A stretch of 64,000 bases of DNA from Paenibacillus sp. D2_2 (GTDB taxonomy: Bacteria; Bacillota; Bacilli; Paenibacillales; Paenibacillaceae): NCBI RefSeq assembly GCF_031199965.1, contig NZ_CP133605.1:67501-131500 (forward strand), read 5' to 3'. Each line of letters starts with the position of its first letter. The stretch's first letter is position 1. Below are positions 30,796 through 40,739 of the stretch, piece after piece. A model generated the notes under the pieces. That model did no database searches, had not been told where the DNA came from, and saw only the letters and a program-made list of their open reading frames with translations. The translations under genes and the position numbers were made by a program.

Positions 30796-33105
30796 CACAT
30801 ACGAATACTTTGGACAGAAATATCAAATCCATCATCTCCCAGATGACCGTTGAAGAGAAAGCAAGTCTATGCTCCGGCCTGAATATGTGGCAGACCAAGG
30901 CGGTAGAAAGGGTCGGTATTCCTTCCATCGTCATGACAGATGGTCCGCATGGTCTTCGTAAGCAAACCAATCCGGGCGATATGTCAAGTAAAAGCGTTCC
31001 GGCAACCTGCTTCCCGAGCGGTGCTGCTCTAGCATCATCCTGGACCGTAATCTTATTCAAGAAGTCGGGCGTGCGCTTGGCGAGGAATGTCAGGCGGAAG
31101 ATGTTCAGATCATTCTCGGCCCAGCTGTGAATATTAAGCGATCCCCGCTCTGCGGACGCAACTTCGAATATTTCTCGGAGGATCCGTTCCTTGCGTCGGA
31201 GATGGGAGCCCATCACGTACTGGGTGTACAGGAGCAAGGCGTTGGCACCTCTGTGAAGCATTTTGCAGCCAATAATCAGGAGACACTGCGTAACTCGATC
31301 AATACGATCGTGGATGAGCGCACATTGAACGAAATCTATCTACGGTCTTTTGAAGGAACGATTACCAAGGGTGATGCCTGGACGGTTATGTGTGCCTATA
31401 ACCTCGTTAATGGAGAGTTCTGCTCAGAGAATGAATATTTGTTGACGGATATATTGAAAAACAGATGGGGCCATCAAGGGTTCGTAATGACCGATTGGGG
31501 CGCGATTAATGAACGCGTCAAGGGGCTTCAAGCCGGGCTTGAGCTGGAAATGCCGTATAGCGGCCCGGATCGTGATCAGATGATCGTTGATGCGGTAAAA
31601 TCGGGCAAGATGGATGAGGCTGTGCTTGACCAAGCGGTTGAACGACTGCTGAATGTCATCTTCAAGACCTATGATGCACGGAAGGAAGGCTTCACTTACA
31701 ACAAAGAGGAGCATCACTTGCTGGCTAGACGGACAGCTGGTGAATGCATGGTTCTGCTTAAGAATGAAGAAGGCTTGCTGCCATTAGATCCGAAGCAATC
31801 GGTGGCTGTTATCGGCGCCTTTGCAGCAAAACCACGCTATCAAGGTGGAGGTAGCTCGCATATTTCCCGACACAATTGGATCATGCTCTTGATTCTATCC
31901 GCGAGATAGCTGGTGATGGAGTTGATTTTGCGGAGGGTTATCATTTGAATCAGGACGTACTAGATGAGGCACTGATCTCTGAGGCGGTTCAGCTTGCAGC
32001 TAGCAAGGATGTAGCGATTATATTCGCGGGGCTGCCAGACAGCTTCGAATCGGAGGGCTTCGATCGTACACATCTGAATATGCCGGAGTCTCATTGTGAG
32101 CTGATCCGCAGGGTTGCCGAGGTACAGCCGAATACGATCGTTGTACTGTCGAACGGCGCTCCAGTAGTTATGCCATGGCTGGACTCCGCGAAGGCCGTTC
32201 TCGAGGGGTATTTGGGCGGGCAAGCCGGTGGTGGCGCGGCAGCGGATATTCTTTTCGGCAAGGTGAACCCAAGTGGCAAGCTGGCTGAGACTTTCCCGGT
32301 CAGTTTGAAGCAGACCCCGGCATACTTGAACTTCCCTGGCGGGAAGAGTGAGGTCAATTACGGTGAAGGTTTGTTCGTAGGATACCGTTATTACGAGGCC
32401 AAAGAGGAGCAACCGTTGTTCCCGTTCGGACACGGTCTTAGCTACACGAGCTTTGCTTATGAAAATATCAGGTTAAGCAAAGAAATCATGAGGGATAGCG
32501 ATACGGTAGAGGTTATTGTTACTGTGCGCAATACCGGAGATCGTGTAGGGAAAGAAATCGTGCAGCTCTACGTACAGCCGTTGGACAGCACGATAGTAAG
32601 ACCTGTGAAGGAGCTTAAAGGCTTCGCGAAGGTAGAATTGCAGGCAGGAGAATCCGCAGAGGTAAGCTTTACGCTCGATAAGCGCTCCTTCGCCTATTTC
32701 AACACGGAAATCCATGACTGGTTCGCGGAGACGGGCTCGTATGATATCGTCGTTGGTTCGTCTTCCGTTGATACGCCGCTAAGAGAGACCTTAAAAGTGT
32801 TATCGACGATGATTCCGTTCCGTAAGGTGACCCGTAATACGAAATTCTATGAGTTGCTGGCAATACCAGAAACGGCTGAATTTGCTGAGAAAGCGATGAA
32901 TGACAGTCTTGAGAGCATCAAGCATATGGGAGCACTCTTCGCGGAGAGTATGGGTGATGGAGGCTTGCTTCTGTTATTTGAAGAAGTAGCTAAATGGAAG
33001 AAATATGACGGACTGCGTTCTATGATCAGCTTCTTTGGCTCAGGCATGTCGGAAGCGGATTTTCAGAAGCTCATCGATGATTTGAATCAGAAGCTTGGTC
33101 TGTAA
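30792..33105 (+). CDS. Glycoside hydrolase family 3 beta-glucosidase (two frame breaks)
   Basis: A cytoplasmic GH3 enzyme, 771 residues after correction. The GH3 N-terminal barrel has [17 protein letters not shown] and [10 protein letters not shown]; the nucleophile is Asp in GFVMTDWGA. The C-terminal sandwich domain ([37 protein letters not shown]) precedes a fibronectin-III-like domain ([19 protein letters not shown]). A last segment of about 100 residues after the FnIII domain is an extra not seen in many homologues. One G is missing at 31042 and one C at 31866. No signal peptide, so it acts on imported oligosaccharides. AGGAGG precedes ATG 30792. Confidence 0.88.
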
Positions 33106-33176
33106 ATAGTGCCCCGAGTGGACTTGTGAATAGCCTCTGCTCAATAGATAAATACATGATAGGAGGAGCTTGAACG

Positions 33177-35446
33177 ATGGGAGAGCATAATGATATTAAG
33201 GAGATTACCGATCAAATAAAGTATGTACAAAATCCAGAAGGTCCGACACTAGGGTATTCAACCTCGTCAGGCGTGCAGATTCTGGAGCAGGATGGCCTCT
33301 TCTTCAAGGATCTGAGCAAGGATGGCAAGCTGGATAAATATGAGGATTGGAGATTGCCTGTGGAGGAACGGGCTAAGGATCTTGCCTCGAAAATGACCAT
33401 AGAGCAAATCGCCGGCTTAATGCTGTACAGCAGTCATCAAAATGTGCCGGGAGCCAGCGGAGGCTGGTTCTCGGGCACTTACGGAGGCAAAGCTTATGAG
33501 GAGAGCGGTGCCAAGCCATGGGAGATGACCGATGAGCAGATAGCTTTTCTCGCTAAGGATCATCTGCGTCATATCCTCGTCGCTGCCGTAGAGAGTCCAG
33601 AGGTAGCAGCCCGTTGGAACAACCAGATTCAGTCTTTTGTCGAGGGAGTGGGTCTGGGCATTCCGGCTAACAACAGCTCTGATCCGCGACATGGCACGCA
33701 GACGAGTTCAGAGTTCAATGCCGGCTCAGGCGGCACGATCTCCATGTGGCCTGAGACCTTGGGGCTGGCTGCAGCATTCGATTCGGAGGTTGTGAAGCAG
33801 TTCGGTGAGATTGCATCCAAGGAGTATCGGGCGCTCGGCCTGACCACGGCTTTATCACCGCAAATCGATATTGCGACCGATCCGCGCTGGTTCCGCTTTA
33901 ACGGTACATTCGGCGAAGATTCCAAGCTCTCGACAGATCTGGCGAGAGCCTATGTAGACGGCTTCCAGAATTCCGAAGGTGAGAGTGAAGTGGCTGACGG
34001 CTGGGTCATAATAGTGTTAATGCAATGGTGAAGCATTGGCCTGGCGGCGGTTCTGGCGAGTCCGGTAGGGATGCTCACTTTGGTAGCGGTAAGTATGCTG
34101 TTTATCCAGGTAATAACTTTGAAGAGCATTTGCTTCCTTTTGTAGATGGAGCCTTTAAGCTGGAAGGTAAGACAGGGCAAGCTTCGGCAGTGATGCCGTA
34201 TTATACGATTTCGACGGCTCAGGATACGGTCTACCATGAGAATGTCGGTAATTCCTACAGCCGTTATCTGATCAAGGATCTGCTGCGCGATAAGTATGGC
34301 TACGATGGTGTAGTATGTACGGACTGGATGATTACTGCCGATGAGACTAGCCGGGATGAGTTCTTGAGCGGGAAATCATGGGGGTTGAAGCTCTTACTGT
34401 AGCTGAACGCCATTATAAAGTGCTAATGGCAGGAGTGGACCAGTTCGGTGGGAACAATGATAAAGGGCCAGTGCTAGAGGCTTATCGGATGGGAGTAGCA
34501 GAGCACGGCCAAGCCTATATGCGCGAACGGTTCGAGCAATCCGCGGTGCGCCTATTGCTTAATATTTTCCGCTTAGGCCTGTTTGAGAATCCGTACCTGG
34601 ATCCGGCGTTAAGCTCTGATACGGTTGGTCGACCGGAATTTATGCAAGCGGGCTATGATGCACAGTTGAAATCTATTGTTATGCTCAAGAACAAAGAGAA
34701 TGTGCTACCATTAGCATCTAAGAGCAAAGTATATATTCCGAAACGGTATATCGCGGCTGGCTTTGACTGGTTTGGGAACCCTGTCGCTGAGAAGCTGGTA
34801 GATCCGGTTAATCTCAATATTGTGAATCGCTATTTTGCGGTAACGGAGAATCCGGAAGAAGCGGATTTCGGGCTAGTATTTATCGAAGGTCCAACCTCTG
34901 GGATGACCGGATACAGCCGCGAGGATGCAGAGCAAGGGGGAATGGATATGTCCCACTTAGCCTGCAATACCGTCCATATACTGCAGAATATGCGCGTGAG
35001 ATGAGTCTGGCGGGAGATGTTCGAGAAGGCGATGTGTTGAACCGTTCATACAAAGGCAAGACTGTAACGTCTAAGAACGAAGCGGATTTGGATACAGTTC
35101 TGGAGACGAAGAAACGGATGAATGGCAAATCTGTCATTGTATCCTTGCGTCTCTCTAATCCTGCCGTTGTGGCAGAATTTGAGAGTGAGGTCGATGCGAT
35201 TCTAGTGAATTTCGGGTTGCAGGATCAGGCGATCATGGATGTCTAAGCGGAGCCTTTGAACCTTCCGGTTTGTTGCCGATGCAGATGCCAGCCCATATGA
35301 AGACGGTAGAAGAGCAGCTTGAGGATGTGCCGCATGACATGGAGTGCCATGTAGATTCGGAGCAGCATGTATATGACTTTGCCTACGGGTTGAACTGGAG
35401 CGGTGTGATCCAGGACGAGCGGACGCAGAAATACAAGAATCGTTGA
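33177..35446 (+). CDS. Glycoside hydrolase family 3 enzyme, second copy (four frame breaks)
   Basis: Restoring four single bases (G at 34003, G at 34380, G at 34936, one base at about 35243) gives an exact 757-residue frame. N-terminal barrel: NNSSDPRHGTQ, SPQIDIATDPRWFRFNGTFGED, NAMVKHWPGGGSGESGRD; nucleophile Asp in VVCTDWMITADE. C-terminal domain: SIVMLKNKENVLPL and the final YDFAYGLNWSG. It differs clearly from the first GH3 enzyme, resembling the group of large beta-glucosidase/xylosidase proteins without an FnIII domain. No signal peptide. Third gene of the MFS-GH3-GH3 operon; start ATG after AGGAGGAG. Confidence 0.85.
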
Positions 35447-35476
35447 AGTTTATATTGTATATCTTATTTTATGAAA

Positions 35477-35521
35477 TGGGCTGTCCTGCACGAAGTTTTT
35501 GTGTGGGACAGTCTTTTTTTG
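35477..35521 (+). terminator. Terminator after the GH3 operon
   Basis: Hairpin GGCTGTCC...GGGACAGTC followed by TTTTTTT, 30 bases after the second GH3 stop. Confidence 0.85.
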
Positions 35522-35671
35522 CTTAGATTGGTTACTATCATCGGATTAGTGGAAGGAGCATCATCAGGTGTATGTTTCTGAGCAAAACTGCATTTTTGCA
35601 GTTCGTGTAACACGGTTCTAAGTTTAAGTGGTTTATCGCCGTATCGATACGTGATCCAAGTCAGTTATTAA

Positions 35672-35712
35672 TATGCATAAAGACGCCTCCGGGAACTGGA
35701 AGCGTCTCTTTT
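35672..35712 (-). terminator. Terminator of the minus-strand LanFEG-like operon
   Basis: On the minus strand AGACGCTTCC, an eight-base loop, then GGAGGCGTCT followed by TTT; the plus-strand side also has TTTT, so it may work both ways. It lies about 55 bases beyond the last gene. Confidence 0.7.
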
Positions 35713-35765
35713 GTTCATTCTGAACGTCGAACGGGCGATTTTATGATGATAGCTCCATGAATGCT

Positions 35766-36500
35766 TTAAATTTCTCTACGTTGAAAGCTGATGAGACCAA
35801 CGAGCATGAACACAATCAAGCTGCCTACCACAGTAATCATCAGACTCTCCAACGGAAGGTTGAATGCTCCGAATTCTCTTTGACCCGTCGGCATCATCGC
35901 CAGCAGAGGTTGTGCCCATGGGTAGAACGGGGCGTATGTCGCTGAATTCACGATCAGCATATTCGGTATCGTTAATGAAACGTTCAGAGCAAGCGGAGCG
36001 GCAAAGCTAGCCCAACCCAAGGAGACGCCAAGCTGTAGGGTAGCTAGTGGCAAGCAGGCAACCCATCCGCCGATCAGGCTGGTGGCCAAGGTTGCCCATG
36101 GGATATCTCCCAATATACCATGGAATGCCCCGGCAATGAGGAAGGCTCCCAGCATGAGTAACTGGCAGAATGCCAGTAATCCAGCTACGATACTTAGCTT
36201 GGCGAAGTATACAGACGTGCGTGACACCGGCATCGTCAGAAGCTGCTTCCAGCCACCACCGTTATGCTCATAGCGGCAAATGGAAGACGAGATTACTCCG
36301 GTGATGATCGGCAAGATTAGCAGACCATGGAGCATAACCATGGCAGCGATTAACATCGGCCATGCTAACTGGCCCTTCGGCAGATTGGCGAAGAGACCGA
36401 TGAGACAGGCAAGGATGGGACTGACGATTAGGATGAGCCACAGACGCGACTTCGACATTTTAAGTAGCTCGGAAGATAGTATACGAGTAAAAGATCGCAT
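35766..36500 (-). CDS. Lantibiotic-immunity-type ABC permease (MutG/LanG-like)
   Basis: A 244-residue protein with six hydrophobic segments. The pattern RILSSELLKMSKSRLWLILIVSPILACLIG, then SSICRYEHNGGGWKQLLTMPVSRTSVYFAKL is the layout of LanE/LanG immunity permeases. The open frame extends further upstream, but start ATG 36500 (MRSFTRIL) lies one base after the stop of the other permease with AAAGGATG upstream. Sister subunit of the preceding permease; the two presumably form a heterodimer with the ATPase encoded before them. Confidence 0.85.
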   Translation of the reverse strand: MRSFTRILSSELLKMSKSRLWLILIVSPILACLIGLFANLPKGQLAWPMLIAAMVMLHGLLILPIITGVISSSICRYEHNGGGWKQLLTMPVSRTSVYFAKLSIVAGLLAFCQLLMLGAFLIAGAFHGILGDIPWATLATSLIGGWVACLPLATLQLGVSLGWASFAAPLALNVSLTIPNMLIVNSATYAPFYPWAQPLLAMMPTGQREFGAFNLPLESLMITVVGSLIVFMLVGLISFQRREI

Positions 36501-36501
36501 C

Positions 36502-37214
36502 TTAATCCACATCCTTTCTATTGAAATGAATAAGGCCAATCAGCATAATGATAATCCCTACGCCAATCCCAATGCCGATGAACCAGAATTGATGCTCGGA
36601 ACGAAGGGCCATTATTGGCCAATTCAACGGGAACCATTCGGATAATTGCATGAAGAAGGGCGATACCAGTGAGATCAGAACTCCGAGTGATACCGGCAAC
36701 GTCTGATTCTGGAACGTAAGCGACAACCATAGTTGCAGGGACAAGACCGGCATAGTAGCCAAGAATGGGAAGAAGCCCATTGTCAGCAGGTCTTTCCAAG
36801 GTATATGCGTGCCGAATCCAAGCGACGTACCGAGTATGATAGTTCCGATAGATAGAACGATACAGGACACGAATAGGAGAAGCACACTAAGTGTGAATTT
36901 ACCGCTAAATACTGATGTGCGCGAGATCGGCAGCGCGAGCAGTTGCTTCCATGAATTCAGCTGATGCTCGACATTGGCAATGAGTGAACTGACTAATGTA
37001 CAGCCTAGATATAAGGAGATCGGAACGAACATGGTCGTCTCTCCGATGAGTCCTCCCAGAGGTCGTCGGCATATGTTTTACTTAGGTAATCGAGTCGGAG
37101 CCCGAAGTTCAGCGCTTCTATAGCTACTACTCCGAGTGGCGCGAGAATGATGAGAAGCCAAATTCCTTTGCCGCGGATTTTCAGGAAGTCAGCCGATAGC
37201 GAACGAAGCATCAT
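36502..37214 (-). CDS. Lantibiotic-immunity-type ABC permease (MutE/LanE-like; one frame break)
   Basis: MMLRSLSADFLKIRGKGIWLLIILAPLGVVAIEALNFG at the N-terminus, then EHQLNSWKQLLALPISRTSVFSGKF, the same motif as in the sister permease, and six hydrophobic segments. One G is missing in the run at 37055-37057 (minus strand TGGGAGG); adding it gives a 237-residue protein with DLWGGLIGETTMFVP at the join. Start ATG 37214 with GGGAGGG eight bases before, inside the end of the ATPase gene. Confidence 0.85.
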
Positions 37215-38124
37215 GGCTAATTCCCTCCCCGATGACCTGCATGAAGATATCCTCGAGCGATTTCTTCTCCTGTTCAACCCGGTAAATATCGTGACCGTTC
37301 TCAACCAGATGCTTCACAAGCTTGGCGACCTTGGCATCTTGCATGCCTGGGAAGATGAGTGTATTCTCTTCCAAACTGCCGATGGAACCAAGATCTCGGG
37401 CCATCCAGAGTGCTGATTCCGGTTCAGATACGACAAGCTTGATATGATGCGATGCCTTCTGCTGAAGGTTTGAGATCGTATCCTGGAATACCATCTGGCC
37501 TTCGCGGATAATACCGACTGTTCCGGCCATTTGCTCGATTTCACCGAGCAGGTGGCTGGAGACCAGCACGGTAATTCCATATTGCTGTGGCATACTTTTA
37601 ATCAGCTCGCGGATTTCATGAATTCCTGATGGGTCCAGACCGTTCGTTGGTTCATCGAGAATAAGCAATTCCGGATTACCTAACAAGGAAGCAGCGATAC
37701 CGAGACGTTGTCTCATCCCAAGCGAGTAGCCCTTAACCGGACGGCGCGCTTCGGAAGTTAATGAGACAATCTCTAGCACTTCGTCGATCCGTGATTTAGG
37801 GACGTCCAGAATCCGGCGCAGCGCTTCCAAATTGTCGATGGCGTTCAGATGTCCATAGTAGGAAGGATACTCGACCAAGGAGCCGATTCGCTTAAGAATC
37901 GCTATTTTATCTTTACGTAAATCGCGGCCGAAGATCGAGATGGAGCCAGATGTCGGTTTAATTAGACCTAGCAGCATTCGAATGGTTGTTGTCTTGCCGG
38001 CTCCGTTTGGTCCTAAGAAGCCATATATATCGCCTTGTTTGATTTCAAGATTCAATTGATTGACCGCGGCTCGTCCGCGATATTTCTTCGTTAATCCCCT
38101 CGTTTGAATGACCATATCACTCAC
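37189..38124 (-). CDS. Lantibiotic-immunity-type ABC ATPase (BcrA/LanF-like)
   Basis: A 311-residue ATPase: Walker A GPNGAGKTTTIRMLL, signature GYSLGMRQRLGIAASLLGNP, Walker B LLILDEPTNGLDPSG, switch VSSHLLGEIEQM. This set, with the Gln-less GYSLGMRQR signature, is that of BcrA and LanF proteins that expel cell-wall-active peptides. Start is GTG at 38124 with GAGGTGA six bases upstream (an in-frame ATG is three codons later). It overlaps the first permease by 26 bases. Confidence 0.88.
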   Translation of the reverse strand: MSDMVIQTRGLTKKYRGRAAVNQLNLEIKQGDIYGFLGPNGAGKTTTIRMLLGLIKPTSGSISIFGRDLRKDKIAILKRIGSLVEYPSYYGHLNAIDNLEALRRILDVPKSRIDEVLEIVSLTSEARRPVKGYSLGMRQRLGIAASLLGNPELLILDEPTNGLDPSGIHEIRELIKSMPQQYGITVLVSSHLLGEIEQMAGTVGIIREGQMVFQDTISNLQQKASHHIKLVVSEPESALWMARDLGSIGSLEENTLIFPGMQDAKVAKLVKHLVENGHDIYRVEQEKKSLEDIFMQVIGEGISHDASFAIG

Positions 38125-38141
38125 AATTAATCACCTCGGCT

Positions 38142-38199
38142 ATTATATTACTGGGGTTAGTTTAAATGAAAGGATGCCGAAGTTTAAAAATGGTTTAAA
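38142..38199 (-). promoter_or_regulatory. Promoter with three TTTAAAC direct repeats before the LanF-like gene
   Basis: Read on the minus strand, TTTAAAC occurs three times, ending at 38193, 38182 and 38160; spacings are 11 and 22 bases, whole helical turns. The nearest copy overlaps the -35 position of a promoter whose -10 box is TATAAT (38147-38142). This is the arrangement of OmpR-type activator sites, and an OmpR-type regulator is encoded 1.5 kb upstream. Binding by it is inferred. Confidence 0.65.
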
Positions 38200-38225
38200 T
38201 TTACTGGTAAGCTACCCATTAATTA

Positions 38226-39620
38226 TTAAGAATAGTTAGCTGGATAAATATAAATGCTTGTACCAGTTTCGGATGTGTCTATATCCAGAACTAATTTCAT
38301 TTGCTTCATTATAAGGTCGACGATCGTAAGTCCAAGTCCCGCTCCTTTGGAAGGGGTCTCTGCGTTAAAGCCAGGGCCTCGATCAGCAATTAATAAGGCC
38401 GCGTGTCCGTTCCTCTGTACAGTAGCAATACCCACATATTTGCCGGAGCTTGCATAGCGGTTCAGGTTCTGGAACAGATTATCCAGAATCCGACGGAATG
38501 CTTGCTCGTCGACCTCCCAGATTAACGGCCCGTCCGGGAGATTTATGTCGATCTCGAGTTCTGATTTTTCCCATATCGGGTACCAGGCTGCAGCGCTCAC
38601 TCGGACAATACGGAGTATATCTTGAGCTCTCGCAGACATAGCGTACCGTCCGCTGCTGAGCAGATTATATGACAGTAAGTGGTCGATCAGATGATCGAGG
38701 TCACTAATCTTCGTCTTCATAAGCTGAACTGACTCATGAGCTTCTTCGGGCAACGGTTGCTTATCAAGCGCGTAGATATGCCCGGACAGCACGGTTAGTG
38801 GTGTTCGCAAATCATGCGATAGATTATTAATCAAGTTCTTGCGAAGCGTCTCTTCCTCTTGTTCCCTGCGTTTTCCTTCCTCCAGCTTACCGACCATATG
38901 ATTGAAGGCCTTCTCTAGGCTGCCGATCTCATCCGCCCGTCCTTCGTCAACTCGTACCCGGCAATCCGTCCTTATTTGTACGCATCATGCCTGACTCTAG
39001 GTTAAGCAGCCGTTTGCGGATATTCCGGAAGAAGAGGTAAGAGAGGAGGAGAAATATCGACAGCATCAGTAGTAAGAAGAAACCATAGATACGGTTATCG
39101 GATTTTATACCGTGCTTCAAAGAATCGCGTGGGATCCTCAGAACCATGAATCCTTCTCCGTGAGTCGTCTTATCGCCAATAAATGCAACGACACCAAAGG
39201 TATTCGTATTGGATACTGTCTTCATATATTGTATGGCGTCCTCGGTGGACCACTCCGCGGGTAGATTGTTCTGCTTAGGAAGCTGTAGACGTGTTCTCTC
39301 TTCACCATCTACCCAGAATAGTGAGGTCTCCGGATATTTATTCTTTATCTCCTTCAGCTTGGCATCAATTATTTCAGGTGATTTATGACCACCGAGCTGT
39401 CTAGCTTCTTCATGCCACATTTTTTCGAGGTCTGTTGAATTGTATCTCAGCGGCTGCTCGATTTGATGTTGGGGAAGAAGAAGTAGTTAACGCTGTAGGA
39501 TAAGATGAAGCCGGCCGGAACTGCCACCGGAATGAATAGAAAAGCGATTGCGATAATCAGAACATATCTCGATAACAGCGATTTGCGAAACTTAGGCTTG
39601 TTCCAGTGACGCTGTCTCAT
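38226..39620 (-). CDS. Sensor histidine kinase of the lantibiotic-type two-component system (two frame breaks)
   Basis: MRQRHWNKPKFRKSLLSRYV then a first membrane helix (about 20-45), an extracytoplasmic domain of about 110 residues, a second helix (YGFFLLLMLSIFLLLSYLFF), HAMP region, HisKA with NLSHDLRTPLTVLSGH (phospho-His) and HATPase with DNLFQNLNRYAS and GLGLTIVDLIM. One C is missing in the run at 39471-39474 and one extra G is present at 38957-38959; corrected, the frame is exactly 464 residues. Start ATG 39620 overlaps the regulator stop (ATGA). Confidence 0.88.
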
Positions 39621-40300
39621 GACCGCACCCGGTATCCGATACCGCGAATCGTCTCAATAATCTCAGGTGTCGCCGGATCGCGTTCGATTTTCTCGCGTAA
39701 ATGGCGGATATGTACCATTAACGTCTTGTCTCCATCCAGGTAGGGCTCTCCCCAGACCCCTTCATATATTTGTTCCTTGGTCAGTATTTGCCCGAGATGC
39801 TGCAGTAGAAACTGAAAGATATGAAACTGTTTGCCAGTTAGAATAATTTCCTCCCCGGTATCCTGATTCACGATAATGTTCTCCTTCTCATGAATTAACA
39901 GATGACGGAGTTGGAGCGGGGTGGCAGAAGGAGTCCCGCTGCGGCGTAGGAGCACCTCGATTCGGGCTACTAATTCCTCCGGATGAAACGGCTTGGTCAA
40001 ATAATCATCAGCGAACTGCAAGCCATGCAGCTTATCGTCGATGGAGGCCCGGGCCGACAGCATCATGATCGGAACATGAGGGAACTGCTTCTTCAGGCGC
40101 TGTCCAACGGTAAATCCGTCAAGACCAGGTAGCATGACATTTAGAATGACCAGATTACTCTTCTCTGCTTCCTCCATCGCACGATCTCCGCTGGTTAACC
40201 AGGTAACCTCATAGCCCCGGCTATTCAGTTCACCGCTAATAAAGGTTCCGATTTCCTGATCATCTTCTATATATAATAGGTTTGCATTTGATACTGACAT
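39617..40300 (-). CDS. OmpR-family response regulator
   Basis: A 227-residue regulator. Receiver domain with YIEDDQEIG, phospho-acceptor Asp in LVILNVMLPGLDG (the usual Asp position is Asn-Val here: the motif reads ILNVMLP), MLSARAS and DYLTKPFHPEE. Winged-helix DNA-binding domain at about 135-227 (EIILTGKQFHIFQFLLQHLGQILTKEQIYEGVWG). The Asn in place of the usual Asp of the beta-3 strand is odd and should be noted: either phosphorylation is lost or the residue is a read error. First gene of the RR-HK unit; GGGAGGG precedes the ATG. Confidence 0.88.
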   Translation of the reverse strand: MSVSNANLLYIEDDQEIGTFISGELNSRGYEVTWLTSGDRAMEEAEKSNLVILNVMLPGLDGFTVGQRLKKQFPHVPIMMLSARASIDDKLHGLQFADDYLTKPFHPEELVARIEVLLRRSGTPSATPLQLRHLLIHEKENIIVNQDTGEEIILTGKQFHIFQFLLQHLGQILTKEQIYEGVWGEPYLDGDKTLMVHIRHLREKIERDPATPEIIETIRGIGYRVRS

Positions 40301-40370
40301 GTTAAATCCCTCCCGTCTCTATTGTGGCAAATCAAAGCCTAAAAATAAACATACATCATTATAGAACAAT

Positions 40371-40388
40371 TTGTGATTCCAGTCACAA
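40371..40388. promoter_or_regulatory. FNR-like palindrome TTGTGA-N6-TCACAA
   Basis: TTGTGATTCCAGTCACAA is a perfect six-base inverted repeat with a six-base spacer, identical to the Bacillus Fnr consensus TGTGA-N6-TCACA. It lies in the divergent gap between the response regulator (minus) and the DUF1858/DUF438 genes (plus), 84 bases before the DUF1858 start. On the minus strand it covers the -35 area of a possible promoter with TATAAT at 40363-40358. A Rex site is a weaker match. Confidence 0.65.
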
Positions 40389-40420
40389 GGGGGATATAGA
40401 GAGGTATGTTAAGTTTTAGT

Positions 40421-40435
40421 TGAGAACAGTTCTCA
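40421..40435. promoter_or_regulatory. Second palindrome TGAGAACAGTTCTCA
   Basis: Seven-base perfect inverted repeat around a central A, 33 bases beyond the FNR-like box and 36 bases before the DUF1858 start codon. It does not fit the LexA, Fur, PerR or NsrR consensus I know. It may be an operator near the transcription start; no function is assigned. Confidence 0.4.
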
Positions 40436-40471
40436 CTGATTTTTGATACCTTTACTAAGGTGGGATAGCAC

Positions 40472-40699
40472 ATGGGTAAGGTTATAGATTTACGAAAAAC
40501 AGTCTACGAGCTGTGCTCATCAGACCCGGAAGTAATTGAGGTCATGGCGGAGCTTGGATTTGAGCAAATCACCCAGCCTGGCATGCTGCAGAGTGCCGGA
40601 CGTTTCATGACCATTCCAAAAGGAGCAAGATTGAAGAAGCTGGATATGGACGTAATTAAGAGAGCCTTTTTAGATAGGGACTATAGCATAGAAGAATAA
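40472..40699 (+). CDS. DUF1858 domain protein
   Basis: A 75-residue protein made almost wholly of a DUF1858 domain (VIDLRKTVYELCSSDPEVIEVMAELGF, then PGMLQSAGRFMTIPKGARLKK). The same fold forms the N-terminal domain of ScdA/Ric-type iron-sulfur repair proteins. Here it lacks the usual cysteine pair; one Cys is seen at residue 14. It stands 40 bases before the DUF438-hemerythrin gene and is very likely co-transcribed and functionally linked. Start ATG with AAGGTGGG. Confidence 0.85.
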   Translation: MGKVIDLRKTVYELCSSDPEVIEVMAELGFEQITQPGMLQSAGRFMTIPKGARLKKLDMDVIKRAFLDRDYSIEE

Positions 40700-40739
40700 C
40701 TACAAGACCTAGATCAGTATAAATTGGAGGGGAAGAATA

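Larger units (their letters stand above)
35447..35765. other. Intergenic region between convergent operons
   Basis: About 320 bases without a gene. It holds the GH3-operon terminator at its left end and, at 35672-35712, a second hairpin (AGACGCCTCC/GGAAGCGTCT) with T-rich flanks that can end the minus-strand ABC operon. The 130 bases between them show no other recognisable element. Confidence 0.6.
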
